From NCBI GenBank assembly GCA_024402025.1, contig JAKSJY010000007.1:1-38009 (forward strand): a stretch of 38,009 bases of DNA, read 5' to 3'. Source of the DNA: Bacteroidales bacterium. GTDB taxonomy: Bacteria; Bacteroidota; Bacteroidia; Bacteroidales; UBA932. A model generated the notes under the pieces. The model was not told the origin of the DNA, searched no databases, and worked only from the letters and a program-made list of their open reading frames with translations. The translations under genes were made by a program, and so were the position numbers. Positions 9,426 through 17,901 of the stretch are shown in pieces; the first letter of the stretch is position 1; each line of letters starts with the position of its first letter.

Positions 9426-9883
9426 AATCTCCAGCGTACCGCGGCCATAGGGATACAGGTGACAAGATCCATCCCTATACCCTGAGAACCGAACCATATC
9501 CCTGGTCTGGTGTCTATCGCCAGCTCCAGCGGTATGGAGGCGAAATCGTATTCCACACCGAACTGTGCGAACACTCCGGCCGCAAACTGCATCTTCCCGT
9601 ACATCCCGATTCCGGCTCCGGGTCCAAGGAACAGCACGAAGTTGCCCTCGCCCCATTGGACATTGACCAGTCTGAAATCGTATGAAGCGCCGAGCCTCAA
9701 CCCCGGGTACTGTCCGTGTCCGGCGACACCCAGATCGATTTCAAGGAATCCGGGGAAAAGGTCCTGTTGGTACGTAGCTTCGAGAGCGTCCCCGATGCGT
9801 ACGCCGAAAGACTTCGGCTGGGCGGCGCAGGCAAGGGCAAGGACTGCCGAAAATACCAGTACAAGAAAAAACCTCTTCTTCAT
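9422..9883 (-). CDS. Small outer-membrane beta-barrel-like protein at the end of the rnf run
   Basis: I do not recognise a named family. The 153-residue product has a signal peptide ([20 protein letters not shown], cleavage near AQA/AQP). The rest consists of alternating hydrophobic and polar strands rich in Gly and aromatic residues, ending in Arg-Trp-Arg-Phe; a C-terminal Phe is typical of outer-membrane barrels. The length would allow about eight strands. Its ATG lies one base after the rnfA stop, so it is probably translated from the rnf transcript. The signal peptide contains a Cys (ALACA) that does not look like a strong lipobox. A role linked to Rnf is possible from position only. Confidence 0.75.
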   Translation of the reverse strand: MKKRFFLVLVFSAVLALACAAQPKSFGVRIGDALEATYQQDLFPGFLEIDLGVAGHGQYPGLRLGASYDFRLVNVQWGEGNFVLFLGPGAGIGMYGKMQFAAGVFAQFGVEYDFASIPLELAIDTRPGIWFGSQGIGMDLVTCIPMAAVRWRF

Positions 9884-9884
9884 A

Positions 9885-10487
9885 CTATACTATTCCAGAG
9901 AAGCCGAGGAAGGCCATCGCCATAATACTTACGGTAATCAGCGCTATCGGAAGGCCCTTGAATGCCTTGGGAACATCGTTGAGGGCGAGCCTCTCGCGTA
10001 CGCCCGCAAAAAGAATCATCGCAAGGCCGTAGCCGAGGGACGTCGCGAGCGCATAGACTGTAGCCTCTCCGAGTCCGAGAAGATGGGCCTGCCCACCGAA
10101 AGTGAACTCTTTGGTGACTACGGTGATGGCAACGCCGAGCACCGCGCAGTTGGTTGTAATCAGGGGAAGGAAGATTCCCAGGGCCTGATAGAGCGAGGGG
10201 GAGATTTTCTTCAGGATAATCTCGACCGTCTGTACCAGAGCCGCGATTACAAGAATGAACGCGATGGTCTGAAGGAACTCCAACCCGAATGGAAGGAGAA
10301 GGTACTTGTTGACAAGGAAGGTAACCACCGTCGCCAAAGTGATGACGAAGCAGACCGCTCCGGACATCCCGGTTGCGGTGCTCAACTTGTTGGACACGCC
10401 CAGGAACGGGCAGATGCCAAGAAACTGCGAAAGCAGAATATTGTTGACGAAAATCGCCGAGACAATTATAAGAAGATACTCTGCCAT
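9885..10487 (-). CDS. rnfA: Rnf electron transport complex subunit A
   Basis: The 200-residue integral membrane protein has about six hydrophobic helices and the family start EYLLIIVSAIFVNNILLSQF with the conserved GICPFLGVS segment. RnfA and RnfE are homologous, inverted-topology subunits that form the membrane core of the ion-translocating ferredoxin:NAD oxidoreductase; Cys in the half-helices coordinates an iron-sulfur centre in the related Nqr enzyme, and the Cys in GICPF and NCAVLG are present here. It lies six bases after rnfE. Confidence 0.95.
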   Translation of the reverse strand: MAEYLLIIVSAIFVNNILLSQFLGICPFLGVSNKLSTATGMSGAVCFVITLATVVTFLVNKYLLLPFGLEFLQTIAFILVIAALVQTVEIILKKISPSLYQALGIFLPLITTNCAVLGVAITVVTKEFTFGGQAHLLGLGEATVYALATSLGYGLAMILFAGVRERLALNDVPKAFKGLPIALITVSIMAMAFLGFSGIV

Positions 10488-10493
10488 AATATG

Positions 10494-11078
10494 TTACTCC
10501 TTTTTAAGATACTTGTTGAACAGGACCATCAGGTAGCCGAGCACCATAAATGCGCCCGGAGCCATCACGAAGGCTAGGATGCCGTCTCCCGGAAGGAACT
10601 TCCATCCGAAGACGCTGCCGCTGCCGAGAATCTCGCGCACAATTCCGATTACGGTAAGGGACAGGGTGAAACCGAGTCCTATGCCCAAACCGTCAAGAGC
10701 CGAATCGAGAACGCCGTGCTTGTTGGCATATGCCTCCGCACGCCCGAGCACTATGCAGTTCACCACGATAAGCGGGATGAAAAGTCCGAGTGTCGAATAT
10801 ACCGAAGGCACGAAGGCCTGCATCAGAAGCTGCAGCACGGTAACGAAGGTCGCGATAACCACGATATAGACAGGGATATGCACCTTGTCCGGAACTACCG
10901 GTGCAACGAGAGAGATTGCAATGTTGCTGAGGATGAGCACGAACATTGTCGCAAGTCCCATCTCGAGACCGTTCATTGCGGAAGTCGTGGTGGCGAGTGT
11001 CGGACACATTCCGAGCACAAGCACGAACGTGGGATTGTCCTTGATGAATCCCTTGGTGATAAGTGAAAGTTTACTCAT
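10494..11078 (-). CDS. rnfE: Rnf electron transport complex subunit E
   Basis: The 194-residue membrane protein has the RnfE hallmarks NPTFVLVLGMCPTLA near the N-terminus and LIVVNCIVLGRAEAYA in the middle. It pairs with RnfA in the membrane, and both conserved Cys (MCPT and NCIV) are in place. The start overlaps the rnfG stop by eight bases (ATGAGTAA), which implies translational coupling. The gene order G-E-A matches the common rnf arrangement. Confidence 0.95.
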   Translation of the reverse strand: MSKLSLITKGFIKDNPTFVLVLGMCPTLATTTSAMNGLEMGLATMFVLILSNIAISLVAPVVPDKVHIPVYIVVIATFVTVLQLLMQAFVPSVYSTLGLFIPLIVVNCIVLGRAEAYANKHGVLDSALDGLGIGLGFTLSLTVIGIVREILGSGSVFGWKFLPGDGILAFVMAPGAFMVLGYLMVLFNKYLKKE

Positions 11079-11643
11079 TGCACTGTCCTCCCAGATAAAG
11101 CGCTACAGACCTTGCTGCGGCGACTGCCTTTGTATATGCCCTCGAAGTGATGGTGGCGGCCGTTATCGCGTCCACGTCTCCGCCATCCTTGGTTACGGCG
11201 AGCTTCTTGTCCGCCGCAAAACCCGACCACTGGCTCACAAATGCGGGGTCGGTTGTACATTTCGCGCCGAGTCCCGGAGTCTCCCCGTCGGCGTGAAGCA
11301 CCGAGGTATTGAAAATCGTACCGTCGCAAAGCACTCCGGCCATCAGTTCCACAGGGCCGCCGAAACCGCCGGCGGACACCTTCACGGCATAGCCGACCGT
11401 CACGCTGTCTGCACTCGCGACATAATAGGAATATTGCGTACCGTCGATCTCGACGCTCTGCTCCCCGGAAATTTCGACGCCTTCGGGAAGTACCTTTCCG
11501 ATAGCCTCCATCTGGGCCTTGGCCGCAGCATCCTTGATAGGTTGGAAAGTGACCGCATAGACGCAGCCCAGAACGGCCGCGCACACGAGGCAGACTGCCG
11601 TGAGGCAGAGAACCATATTCTTCAATGTAGATTGTGCTGCCAT
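11071..11643 (-). CDS. rnfG: Rnf electron transport complex subunit G (covalent FMN subunit)
   Basis: The 190-residue protein has one N-terminal membrane helix (about 8-32) and a periplasmic FMN-binding domain. In this family FMN is attached to a Thr by ApbE at a motif close to D-x-x-S/T-G-A-T-x-T. Here the motif reads DAITAATITS (158-167): Thr166 is the likely flavin acceptor, but the usual Gly is Ala162. The rest of the domain, including GETPGLGAKC, is normal, so the subunit is probably functional. No apbE gene is visible in this window. Confidence 0.94.
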   Translation of the reverse strand: MAAQSTLKNMVLCLTAVCLVCAAVLGCVYAVTFQPIKDAAAKAQMEAIGKVLPEGVEISGEQSVEIDGTQYSYYVASADSVTVGYAVKVSAGGFGGPVELMAGVLCDGTIFNTSVLHADGETPGLGAKCTTDPAFVSQWSGFAADKKLAVTKDGGDVDAITAATITSRAYTKAVAAARSVALYLGGQCNE

Positions 11644-11646
11644 AGT

Positions 11647-12609
11647 TTATGCCCTCCCGAATTTTTTCTGGTGGAACGCCCTGTCGATAAGCGGGACGAA
11701 AATGTTCATGATGAGAATGGCGAATGACATTCCCTCAGGATACGAACCGAAATACCTTATCATCATCACGATGAAACCGATTCCGAATCCGAATATCACT
11801 CCGCCCCAGGCGGACATCGGTGACGTCACGTAGTCCGTCGCCATGAAGCAGGCTCCGAGGATGACGCCGCCGGTGAGGAGGTTGAACAGAGGTCCGGTGA
11901 AGGTGGTGCTGTCAACCATCCAGAAAATGCCGCTGACAAGGGCGATGGTGGCGAAGATGCTGAGCGTGATCCAGGGCTTGATGACCTTTCGCACGCAAAG
12001 ATATACGAAGCCGAGCAGAAGCGCGATTGCGCTGAGTTCTCCGGCGCTGCCGCCCATATTGAGGAAGAGCATCCTGCCGAAATCGAGGTTCTCCGGCAGC
12101 GCGGCCACTCCGCCTTCATTGAAGACGCCGAGCAGGGTGGCTCCCGATACGGCATCCGTGTGGATGAAGCCGGGAGTGATGGTCCAGTCCGTCATATAGG
12201 TAGGGAACGAGATGAGGAGGAACACACGACCCGTAATGGCCGGATTGAAGATGTTCTGTCCGAGTCCGCCGAATGACATCTTGGCCACTCCGATAGCGAC
12301 CAGCGAACCTACAAGCACTACCCACCAGGGTGTGGTGGGAGGAAGGTTCATTGCGAGGAGAAGGCCGGTGACGAGTGCGGCGCTCCCGCAGTACGGGCCC
12401 GGCTTCTTCATAAGGAACCTGGTTATCGCCCACTCGATGAGTATGCAGCCAAGAGCCGCCACAGCGAGAACGAGGAGTTCGGCCCATCCGTAGAAAAGCA
12501 CCGACACCACTATTGCGGGCAGCAATGCAACCACCACGTCCCCCATAAGGGAGCACGACGATACGTTTGCGTGGACGTGAGGGTTCTGTGATACTAAATA
12601 TTTGTCCAT
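11647..12609 (-). CDS. rnfD: Rnf electron transport complex subunit D (covalent FMN subunit)
   Basis: The 320-residue polytopic membrane protein is homologous to NqrB. It has the conserved start LVSQNPHVHAN, the loop FGGLGQNIFNPAITGRVF (113-130) and the flavinylation motif DAVSGATLL, where Thr158 is the expected covalent FMN site. RnfD passes electrons within the membrane and is part of the ion path. It is spaced four bases after rnfC and three before rnfG. Confidence 0.96.
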   Translation of the reverse strand: MDKYLVSQNPHVHANVSSCSLMGDVVVALLPAIVVSVLFYGWAELLVLAVAALGCILIEWAITRFLMKKPGPYCGSAALVTGLLLAMNLPPTTPWWVVLVGSLVAIGVAKMSFGGLGQNIFNPAITGRVFLLISFPTYMTDWTITPGFIHTDAVSGATLLGVFNEGGVAALPENLDFGRMLFLNMGGSAGELSAIALLLGFVYLCVRKVIKPWITLSIFATIALVSGIFWMVDSTTFTGPLFNLLTGGVILGACFMATDYVTSPMSAWGGVIFGFGIGFIVMMIRYFGSYPEGMSFAILIMNIFVPLIDRAFHQKKFGRA

Positions 12610-12613
12610 ATTA

Positions 12614-13957
12614 CTACTTACGTGCCTTGATTATGCCGAGGACCTTGCCCTTGGCGATGTTGATATTGTCCAGAAGGGGAAGGAATCCGGGGCAACTGTA
12701 CTGGCAGCAGCCGCAGGATATGCAGTCCTGGACCGAATTGGCTTCAAGCTGCTCCATATCCCCGGCCTTCGCGAGACGGTAGAGATGGAACGGTTCGAGT
12801 CCCATAGGGCAGGCATCCGCGCAACGGCCGCAGCGTATGCAGCTTTCCGGAGCGTGACGCTTGGTGGCCTTCTGCGAAAGGTAGAGTATGGATGACGAGC
12901 CCTTGACGGTGGTCGCGTCGAGGTTGACGATGCTGCGTCCCATCATAGGACCGCCGCTGACCAGTTTGGCCGCATCCTTGGGCACGCCGCCCGCATACTG
13001 CGCTATGTAGCTCAGAGGGATGCCGATTCTATAGAGGTAATTGTGCTGCCTGTCCGCAGGAAGGCAGTCTCCGGTGACAGTAAGTACATTGGAGATGAGA
13101 GGCTTGTTCTTCTGGACAGCCTCATACACGGCAAGCGCCGTTGCGACGTTCTGCACTACGGCACCGACGCTGATGGGGAGTCCGCCGGAAGCGACCTGGC
13201 GCTTCATCACAGCATCGATAAGCTGTTTCTCACCACCCTGAGGGTATTTTTTCTTGAGTTTGACAACTTCTATTCCTTCATAGCCCAGTTCGGCAACGGC
13301 TTTCGAGATGGAAGAGATAGCCTCGGGCTTGTTCTCTTCTATGCCTATGACGCAGCGGCAGTCGCCCAGCACCTTCTTCATGATTGCGGCGCCGACGACT
13401 ATCTCGGCAGGACGCTCCACCATAATGCGGAAATCGCTTGTGAGGTAGGGCTCGCATTCCGCGCCGTTGACGATCAGGCATTCGGGATGCGCATCCGGGC
13501 CCGGATTGAGTTTGACGTGGGTCGGGAAAGTCGCACCGCCGAGTCCCACGATGCCGCAGGCCTTGATTCTGTCGAGGATGGCAGCCCTGTCGGAAGGAAT
13601 CTCCTTGACGAGAGTGGAGGACAGGTCTATGCCTTCGGCCCACTCGTCGCCTTCCACGGCTATCTCGACGTGCATCACGTTGTTTCCCATCATATCCTTT
13701 CGGGGAGCGATGCTCTTCACCGTTCCGCTCACGGGGGAATGTACGAAAGCGGAAATGAAACCTGCGGGCTCCGCGATGACCTGACCGACCTTCACGCTGT
13801 CACCCACGGCCACTACCGGATTCGCCGGCGCGCCCAGGTGCTGGGCCATCGAAACATACACTGTCTCGGGAAGGGGCAGGATCTCTATTGCGCAGCCGCG
13901 TGATATCTTGGCATCGTCCGGATGTACGCCTCCGATGCCGAACGTAATCTTACGCAT
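12614..13957 (-). CDS. rnfC: Rnf electron transport complex subunit C
   Basis: RnfC is the soluble subunit that binds NADH and FMN and carries two [4Fe-4S] clusters. Both cluster motifs are present near the C-terminus: CIRCGRCADACP (373-384) and CISCGCCQYSCP (412-423). The nucleotide-binding part has the family stretch GLGGATFPTHVKL. The open frame reaches 13990, but I start at ATG 13957 (MRKITFGIGG, 447 residues) because a strong AGGAGG lies just upstream in AAAGGAGGATAACAATG, unusual for this genome. The start overlaps the end of rnfB by eight bases. Confidence 0.95.
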   Translation of the reverse strand: MRKITFGIGGVHPDDAKISRGCAIEILPLPETVYVSMAQHLGAPANPVVAVGDSVKVGQVIAEPAGFISAFVHSPVSGTVKSIAPRKDMMGNNVMHVEIAVEGDEWAEGIDLSSTLVKEIPSDRAAILDRIKACGIVGLGGATFPTHVKLNPGPDAHPECLIVNGAECEPYLTSDFRIMVERPAEIVVGAAIMKKVLGDCRCVIGIEENKPEAISSISKAVAELGYEGIEVVKLKKKYPQGGEKQLIDAVMKRQVASGGLPISVGAVVQNVATALAVYEAVQKNKPLISNVLTVTGDCLPADRQHNYLYRIGIPLSYIAQYAGGVPKDAAKLVSGGPMMGRSIVNLDATTVKGSSSILYLSQKATKRHAPESCIRCGRCADACPMGLEPFHLYRLAKAGDMEQLEANSVQDCISCGCCQYSCPGFLPLLDNINIAKGKVLGIIKARK

Positions 13958-14831
13958 TGTTATCCTCCTTTTTCTCTGCCGCAGGAGCATCAGCCGTCTT
14001 CTTGGGCGGGAGCACCGGGAAGTTCACCGCGTGGATTGCACCCGTAGGGCATTCAGCCACACACTTCTTGCAGAGCTTGCATTTTGAAAAGTCTATATAT
14101 GCGAGGTTGTTCTCGACGGTAATCGCATCCTGGGCGCACACCTTCTGGCACTTGCCGCAACCTATGCAGGCAGACAGGCAGGCCTTGCGCGCAACGGCAC
14201 CCTTGTCCTTGTTGATGCAGCTTACATATACCCTCATGTTCCTCGGCCCCTTCGCACGAAGTTCCATCACCCCCTTGGGGCAGGCCTTCACGCAGGCGCC
14301 GCAGGCCGTGCATTTTTCCTGATCCACCACGGGCAGTCCGGTAGCAGGGTCCATCGTCAGCGCACCGAACTGGCAGGCGGCGGCGCAGTCCCCGCAGCCG
14401 AGACACCCGAACGGGCAGGCGGTGTCGCCGCTGTACAGCGATGCCTTGATGCGACAGGAACTGTCCCCGTCATACACCGACGTGCGGGGTCTTGCCTCAC
14501 AGGTACCGTTGCACCTTACGACAGCTACCATAGGAGCCTTTTCCTTCACTTCATATCCAAGGATGGCGGCGACTTTCTTCATCACGTCGTTTCCACCCAC
14601 AGGACAGTAATTGTTGTCGAGATTCGGTGCCTTGACAGCCGCGTCGGCAAAGGCGCGGCATCCGGCGAAACCGCATCCTCCGCAGTTCGCACCGGGCATA
14701 ACTTTCTCGATTTCGTCAATGCGGGGGTCTTCCTCCACTTTGAACTTCCGGGCGATCCAGAAAAGGGCCAGCGAGAGCAGAAGTCCCAGACCGGCAAGAA
14801 TCAAAATCGTCCAAACAATCGTATGAGTCAT
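13950..14831 (-). CDS. rnfB: Rnf electron transport complex subunit B, long form with several ferredoxin domains
   Basis: RnfB receives electrons from ferredoxin. The 293-residue protein has an N-terminal membrane helix (about 6-26), then the cluster motif CGGCGFAGC (Cys50, 53, 58) of the Fe-S domain, then four ferredoxin-type motifs: CLGCGDCAAACQ, CTACGACVKACP, CIGCGKCQKVCA and CKLCKKCVAECP. The enterobacterial protein is about 190 residues with two such motifs, so this is a longer form with room for more clusters. A Lys/Glu/Ala-rich tail ends the protein. Its start shares one base with the rseC stop. Confidence 0.96.
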   Translation of the reverse strand: MTHTIVWTILILAGLGLLLSLALFWIARKFKVEEDPRIDEIEKVMPGANCGGCGFAGCRAFADAAVKAPNLDNNYCPVGGNDVMKKVAAILGYEVKEKAPMVAVVRCNGTCEARPRTSVYDGDSSCRIKASLYSGDTACPFGCLGCGDCAAACQFGALTMDPATGLPVVDQEKCTACGACVKACPKGVMELRAKGPRNMRVYVSCINKDKGAVARKACLSACIGCGKCQKVCAQDAITVENNLAYIDFSKCKLCKKCVAECPTGAIHAVNFPVLPPKKTADAPAAEKKEDNNA

Positions 14832-15244
14832 TATCGTTTGATGTTAAAAATATATTCGTTTTTCAATCTGTCCCTCAGCAGCCAGATGACGAAGTAATAC
14901 ACGGCCACCGCAAGGATGGAGCACAAACCTGAAACAAGTTCGTCCGCTCCGAAGGAAAGGAGGGCGAGAATCCCCGCCATAAGGATGAAAAGAGGTATGA
15001 CATACGCCACCCATACCGCCTTGTGCCCCATGGAAGCCTTGAGTACAAGAGTGACTTCGTCCCCAACCTTATAATCGTCCCAGGGGGATGCAGGCAGTTG
15101 CACGGCCTTGGTCTTCGATTCGCCCAGGCCGCAAAGGCCTTTGGCGTGGCACGAAGAGCAGGCCGCCTCCGAAACTATCTCGACCGTAGTCAGTTCCGGG
15201 GTTATTGAAACCACTCTGCCCTTATGGAACACCTCGCCGCTCAT
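14831..15244 (-). CDS. rseC: RseC/MucC family membrane protein
   Basis: The 137-residue protein has an N-terminal domain with the motif CSSCHAKGLCG, then two membrane helices (about 78-98 and 103-123) and a basic tail, matching the RseC/MucC (SoxR-reducing system) family. In other bacteria such proteins accompany Rnf/Rsx and are linked to SoxR reduction; what it does in Bacteroidota is not known to me. It shares one base with both dnaB upstream (TGATG) and rnfB downstream (TAATG). Confidence 0.88.
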   Translation of the reverse strand: MSGEVFHKGRVVSITPELTTVEIVSEAACSSCHAKGLCGLGESKTKAVQLPASPWDDYKVGDEVTLVLKASMGHKAVWVAYVIPLFILMAGILALLSFGADELVSGLCSILAVAVYYFVIWLLRDRLKNEYIFNIKR

Positions 15245-16743
15245 CAGAATGCTGAATTGACAGGGATGTCGTCAACCATCATCGACGGGATGTCGTCGGC
15301 AGACATTGAATTCATCCCGGATGCGATTTCCACTCCGTTTCCGTAAAGAGTGTCGGTGACCTCCATGAACTTCACCTTTTCGGATTTGAAAATCATATCG
15401 ATGTCGCAAGTCTCTCCATTGCGGTGCTTGGCGATGATGATCTGGGTTCTCTCCTTGTCGCCCTCGTTCTCGCTCAGGCCCACGTAGTCCGGGCGGTGGA
15501 TAAAGATTACCATATCCGCATCCTGCTCGATACTTCCGGACTCGCGAAGGTCCGAAAGCACAGGTTTTCCGCTGCCGCCCTGTCTCTGGACAGCCTGGCG
15601 GGAAAGCTGGGAAAGCGCGATGATGGGGACTTCGAGTTCCTTCGCCGTAGCCTTGAGGGTACGGGAAATCGCGGCAACTTCCTGCTCGCGCATACCTTTG
15701 TACTCGACAGGTCCCTGCATAAGCTGGAGATAATCAACTATGACCAGCCTCACCCCTTTCTGCTTCACAAGGGATTTAACCTTGGTCCTGAATTCCATAA
15801 TGGGCAGACCGGGAGTCTCATCTATGTAGAGAGGCGCCTTGGCGAGATCCTTGAGTGACTGCTCGAGAAGTGTCCACTCGTCGTCTTCGAGTTTGGTGCC
15901 TCCCTTTATCTTGTCTGCACCGAGACCGGATTCCGTCGTCATCAGTCGCATACACAGCTGAAGAGAACTCATCTCGAGGGAGAAGAAGGCGACGGGCATA
16001 TTGTGGTCGACTGCCGCATTCCTTGCAAGATTCAGCGCGAACGCAGTCTTTCCGACGGAAGGACGCGCGGCAAGGATGATGAGGTCCGATTTCTGCCAGC
16101 CGTTGGTAACCTTGTCGATGGAAGCATAGCCGGAAGGAACTCCGCTGATGCCGACAATACTCTGCATCTCCTGGATTTTCCCCATCGCCTGGTTGATTAC
16201 GGAACCTATCTCCTGGACATCCCTGCGGACATTGCTCTGGATAGCTTCGTAAACCTTGGTCTGCGCTTTGTCGATAAGGTCGTCCATACTTACCGAATCA
16301 TCATATGCGTCCCTCAGGATAAGAGTGGATGCAGTGATAAGGTCTCTCTGGATGTTCTTCTGCTTGAGAATCTTGAAGTAATACTCTATGTGAGCCGCTG
16401 AACCCACCATCTCCGACAAGTTCGCCAGCACCACGGGACCTCCTATCTCCTCGAGCCTGTTCATTTCCTTCAGCTTGGCGCTGACGGTAATCGTGTCGAT
16501 TGAGGTGTGCTCGTTCACGAGCGAGGACATCGCCTCGAAGATGGTCCGGTTGTGCTGGTCGTAAAAGCACCCCGGCTTGAGTTCCTCCATCGCCTGGTCC
16601 ACACAGGTCTGTTCCAGAAGCATCGCTCCGAGAACGGCCCTCTCGGCATCGAGCGCCTGGGGAGGCACGTTGCCAAGTTCGCGGCCTATGCTTTCAAGGT
16701 CGACGACGTACTCTTTCTTGCGGTTGGCGGATTGCTGAGCCAT
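15244..16743 (-). CDS. dnaB: Replicative DNA helicase
   Basis: The 499-residue protein has the DnaB N-terminal domain (PPQALDAERAVLGAMLL) and the RecA-like ATPase domain, with Walker A ARPSVGKT (226-233), Walker B VRLVIVDYLQLM, and the later QLSRQAVQR and SDLRESGSIEQDAD motifs. It unwinds DNA ahead of the replication fork as a hexamer. The length is normal and the ATPase is not interrupted by an intein. Start and stop share single bases with the neighbouring genes, so it is translated as part of the long minus-strand run. Confidence 0.97.
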   Translation of the reverse strand: MAQQSANRKKEYVVDLESIGRELGNVPPQALDAERAVLGAMLLEQTCVDQAMEELKPGCFYDQHNRTIFEAMSSLVNEHTSIDTITVSAKLKEMNRLEEIGGPVVLANLSEMVGSAAHIEYYFKILKQKNIQRDLITASTLILRDAYDDSVSMDDLIDKAQTKVYEAIQSNVRRDVQEIGSVINQAMGKIQEMQSIVGISGVPSGYASIDKVTNGWQKSDLIILAARPSVGKTAFALNLARNAAVDHNMPVAFFSLEMSSLQLCMRLMTTESGLGADKIKGGTKLEDDEWTLLEQSLKDLAKAPLYIDETPGLPIMEFRTKVKSLVKQKGVRLVIVDYLQLMQGPVEYKGMREQEVAAISRTLKATAKELEVPIIALSQLSRQAVQRQGGSGKPVLSDLRESGSIEQDADMVIFIHRPDYVGLSENEGDKERTQIIIAKHRNGETCDIDMIFKSEKVKFMEVTDTLYGNGVEIASGMNSMSADDIPSMMVDDIPVNSAF

Positions 16744-17567
16744 TACTGGTTCTTGACTTTAATGTCCGGACTTACAAGGATACGGCCGCAGTGCTCGCAT
16801 ATTACGAGTTTGGTGCCGCTCGCGATATCGACGAGTCTCTGGGGAGTGATGGTACTGAAACATCCTCCGCAGGCATTCTCGTTGTAAACGGGAACAACGG
16901 CGAGTTTGTTGAACACGCTCTCGCGGATACGGTTGTATGCGCTCATAGTACGCTCATCGATCTTTGCGGCGCACTCGTCACGCTTTGCCTGGAGTTTTTC
17001 CTGCTCCGTAGCGGTGCTTTCGATAATGCTCTCGAGCTCCTTCTTCTTGGCTTCGAGATCCTCTTCGCGGATGGAGATTCTGTCATTGAGGGACTCGATG
17101 CCATCCTTCTTTTCCGCAATTGCCATCTTCGCTTCTCCGATATTCTTCTCGGCAATCTGGCGGAGAAGATTCTGGTTCTCCACTTCCTTGCTGATGGAAT
17201 CATACTCGCGGCTGTTGGAAACATTGCCGAGCTGGGCCTGGTATTTGTCTATGTCGGTGTCGATCTGGATTATCGACTCCTTGGCGTTGTCTATGCTGGC
17301 GTTGTACTGGGCAATCATATCCTCCATATATGCCACCTTCGACTTGAGGCCTGCGATCTCATCCTCGAGAGCCGCCACTTCCGCGGGAAGCTCACCCCTG
17401 AGCTGATTGATTTTTTCGATTTCGTTGTCGGCTTCCTGAAGGTCATAGAGCACCTTCAGCTTTTCCTGTACGGAAAGGTCCGAATCAGCGAAATTCTTCT
17501 GCAATGACACGAAAGTCTCCCTCTCATCGATGGGAATCTGGACTTTGTTCGTTTTCTTGTCTGCCAT
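16743..17567 (-). CDS. Coiled-coil protein with C-terminal C4 zinc ribbon
   Basis: About 190 residues of heptad-rich coiled coil (Glu, Lys, Ile, Leu) are followed by a C4 zinc ribbon near the C-terminus: CGGC, about 22 residues, then CEHC. This matches the widespread family of C4-type zinc-ribbon coiled-coil proteins (zf-RING_7 group) found in many bacteria; a nucleic-acid or chaperone role has been suggested but is not settled. The open frame begins at a TTG at 17576; I start three codons later at ATG 17567 (MADKKTNKV, 274 residues). The stop shares one base with the dnaB start. Confidence 0.85.
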   Translation of the reverse strand: MADKKTNKVQIPIDERETFVSLQKNFADSDLSVQEKLKVLYDLQEADNEIEKINQLRGELPAEVAALEDEIAGLKSKVAYMEDMIAQYNASIDNAKESIIQIDTDIDKYQAQLGNVSNSREYDSISKEVENQNLLRQIAEKNIGEAKMAIAEKKDGIESLNDRISIREEDLEAKKKELESIIESTATEQEKLQAKRDECAAKIDERTMSAYNRIRESVFNKLAVVPVYNENACGGCFSTITPQRLVDIASGTKLVICEHCGRILVSPDIKVKNQ

Positions 17568-17582
17568 ATCTGTCAAAAAATT

Positions 17583-17900
17583 TTAAAGTGTTTCCTTTAT
17601 TTCCATAAGCTGCTGGCGTATACGCTTGAGCGACTCCAGCGCCTTTACTCTCTTGTCAACCCTGGCCCCGTCAGCGGACATTCTGCGTGCCGCCCCATCG
17701 AGGGTAAGGCCTTCGTTCCTGACCAGAAACCGGATTTTCTTCAACGCCTCGATATCCTCCTTCCTGTATTGTCTGTTTCCCTTGTTCGAGCGGGACGGGG
17801 ACACGGCATCCGGATTCTCATTGGTCCAGAAACGCACGCACGGAACGGATTCGCCAAGGATTTCAGCCACCTCGCTGATTGAATAGAAAAGCTTCTCCAT
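17583..17900 (-). CDS. MerR family transcriptional regulator, short
   Basis: The 105-residue protein begins with a MerR-type winged helix-turn-helix (YSISEVAEILGES, then VRFWTNE and NRQYRKEDIEALKKI), followed by a short helical tail. No effector-binding domain is present, so the signal it senses is unknown. Small MerR-like proteins of this kind are common in Bacteroidota. It lies one base after the M23 peptidase gene and 15 bases before the zinc-ribbon gene. Control of the peptidases is conceivable but not shown. Confidence 0.88.
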   Translation of the reverse strand: MEKLFYSISEVAEILGESVPCVRFWTNENPDAVSPSRSNKGNRQYRKEDIEALKKIRFLVRNEGLTLDGAARRMSADGARVDKRVKALESLKRIRQQLMEIKETL

Positions 17901-17901
17901 A

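Noticed and set aside
13043..13903. Open frame on the plus strand inside rnfC
   Set aside because: rnfC is intact and placed in order within the rnf cluster.
15244..16743. Intein in dnaB
   Set aside because: The protein is of normal length and the Walker A and B regions are continuous.
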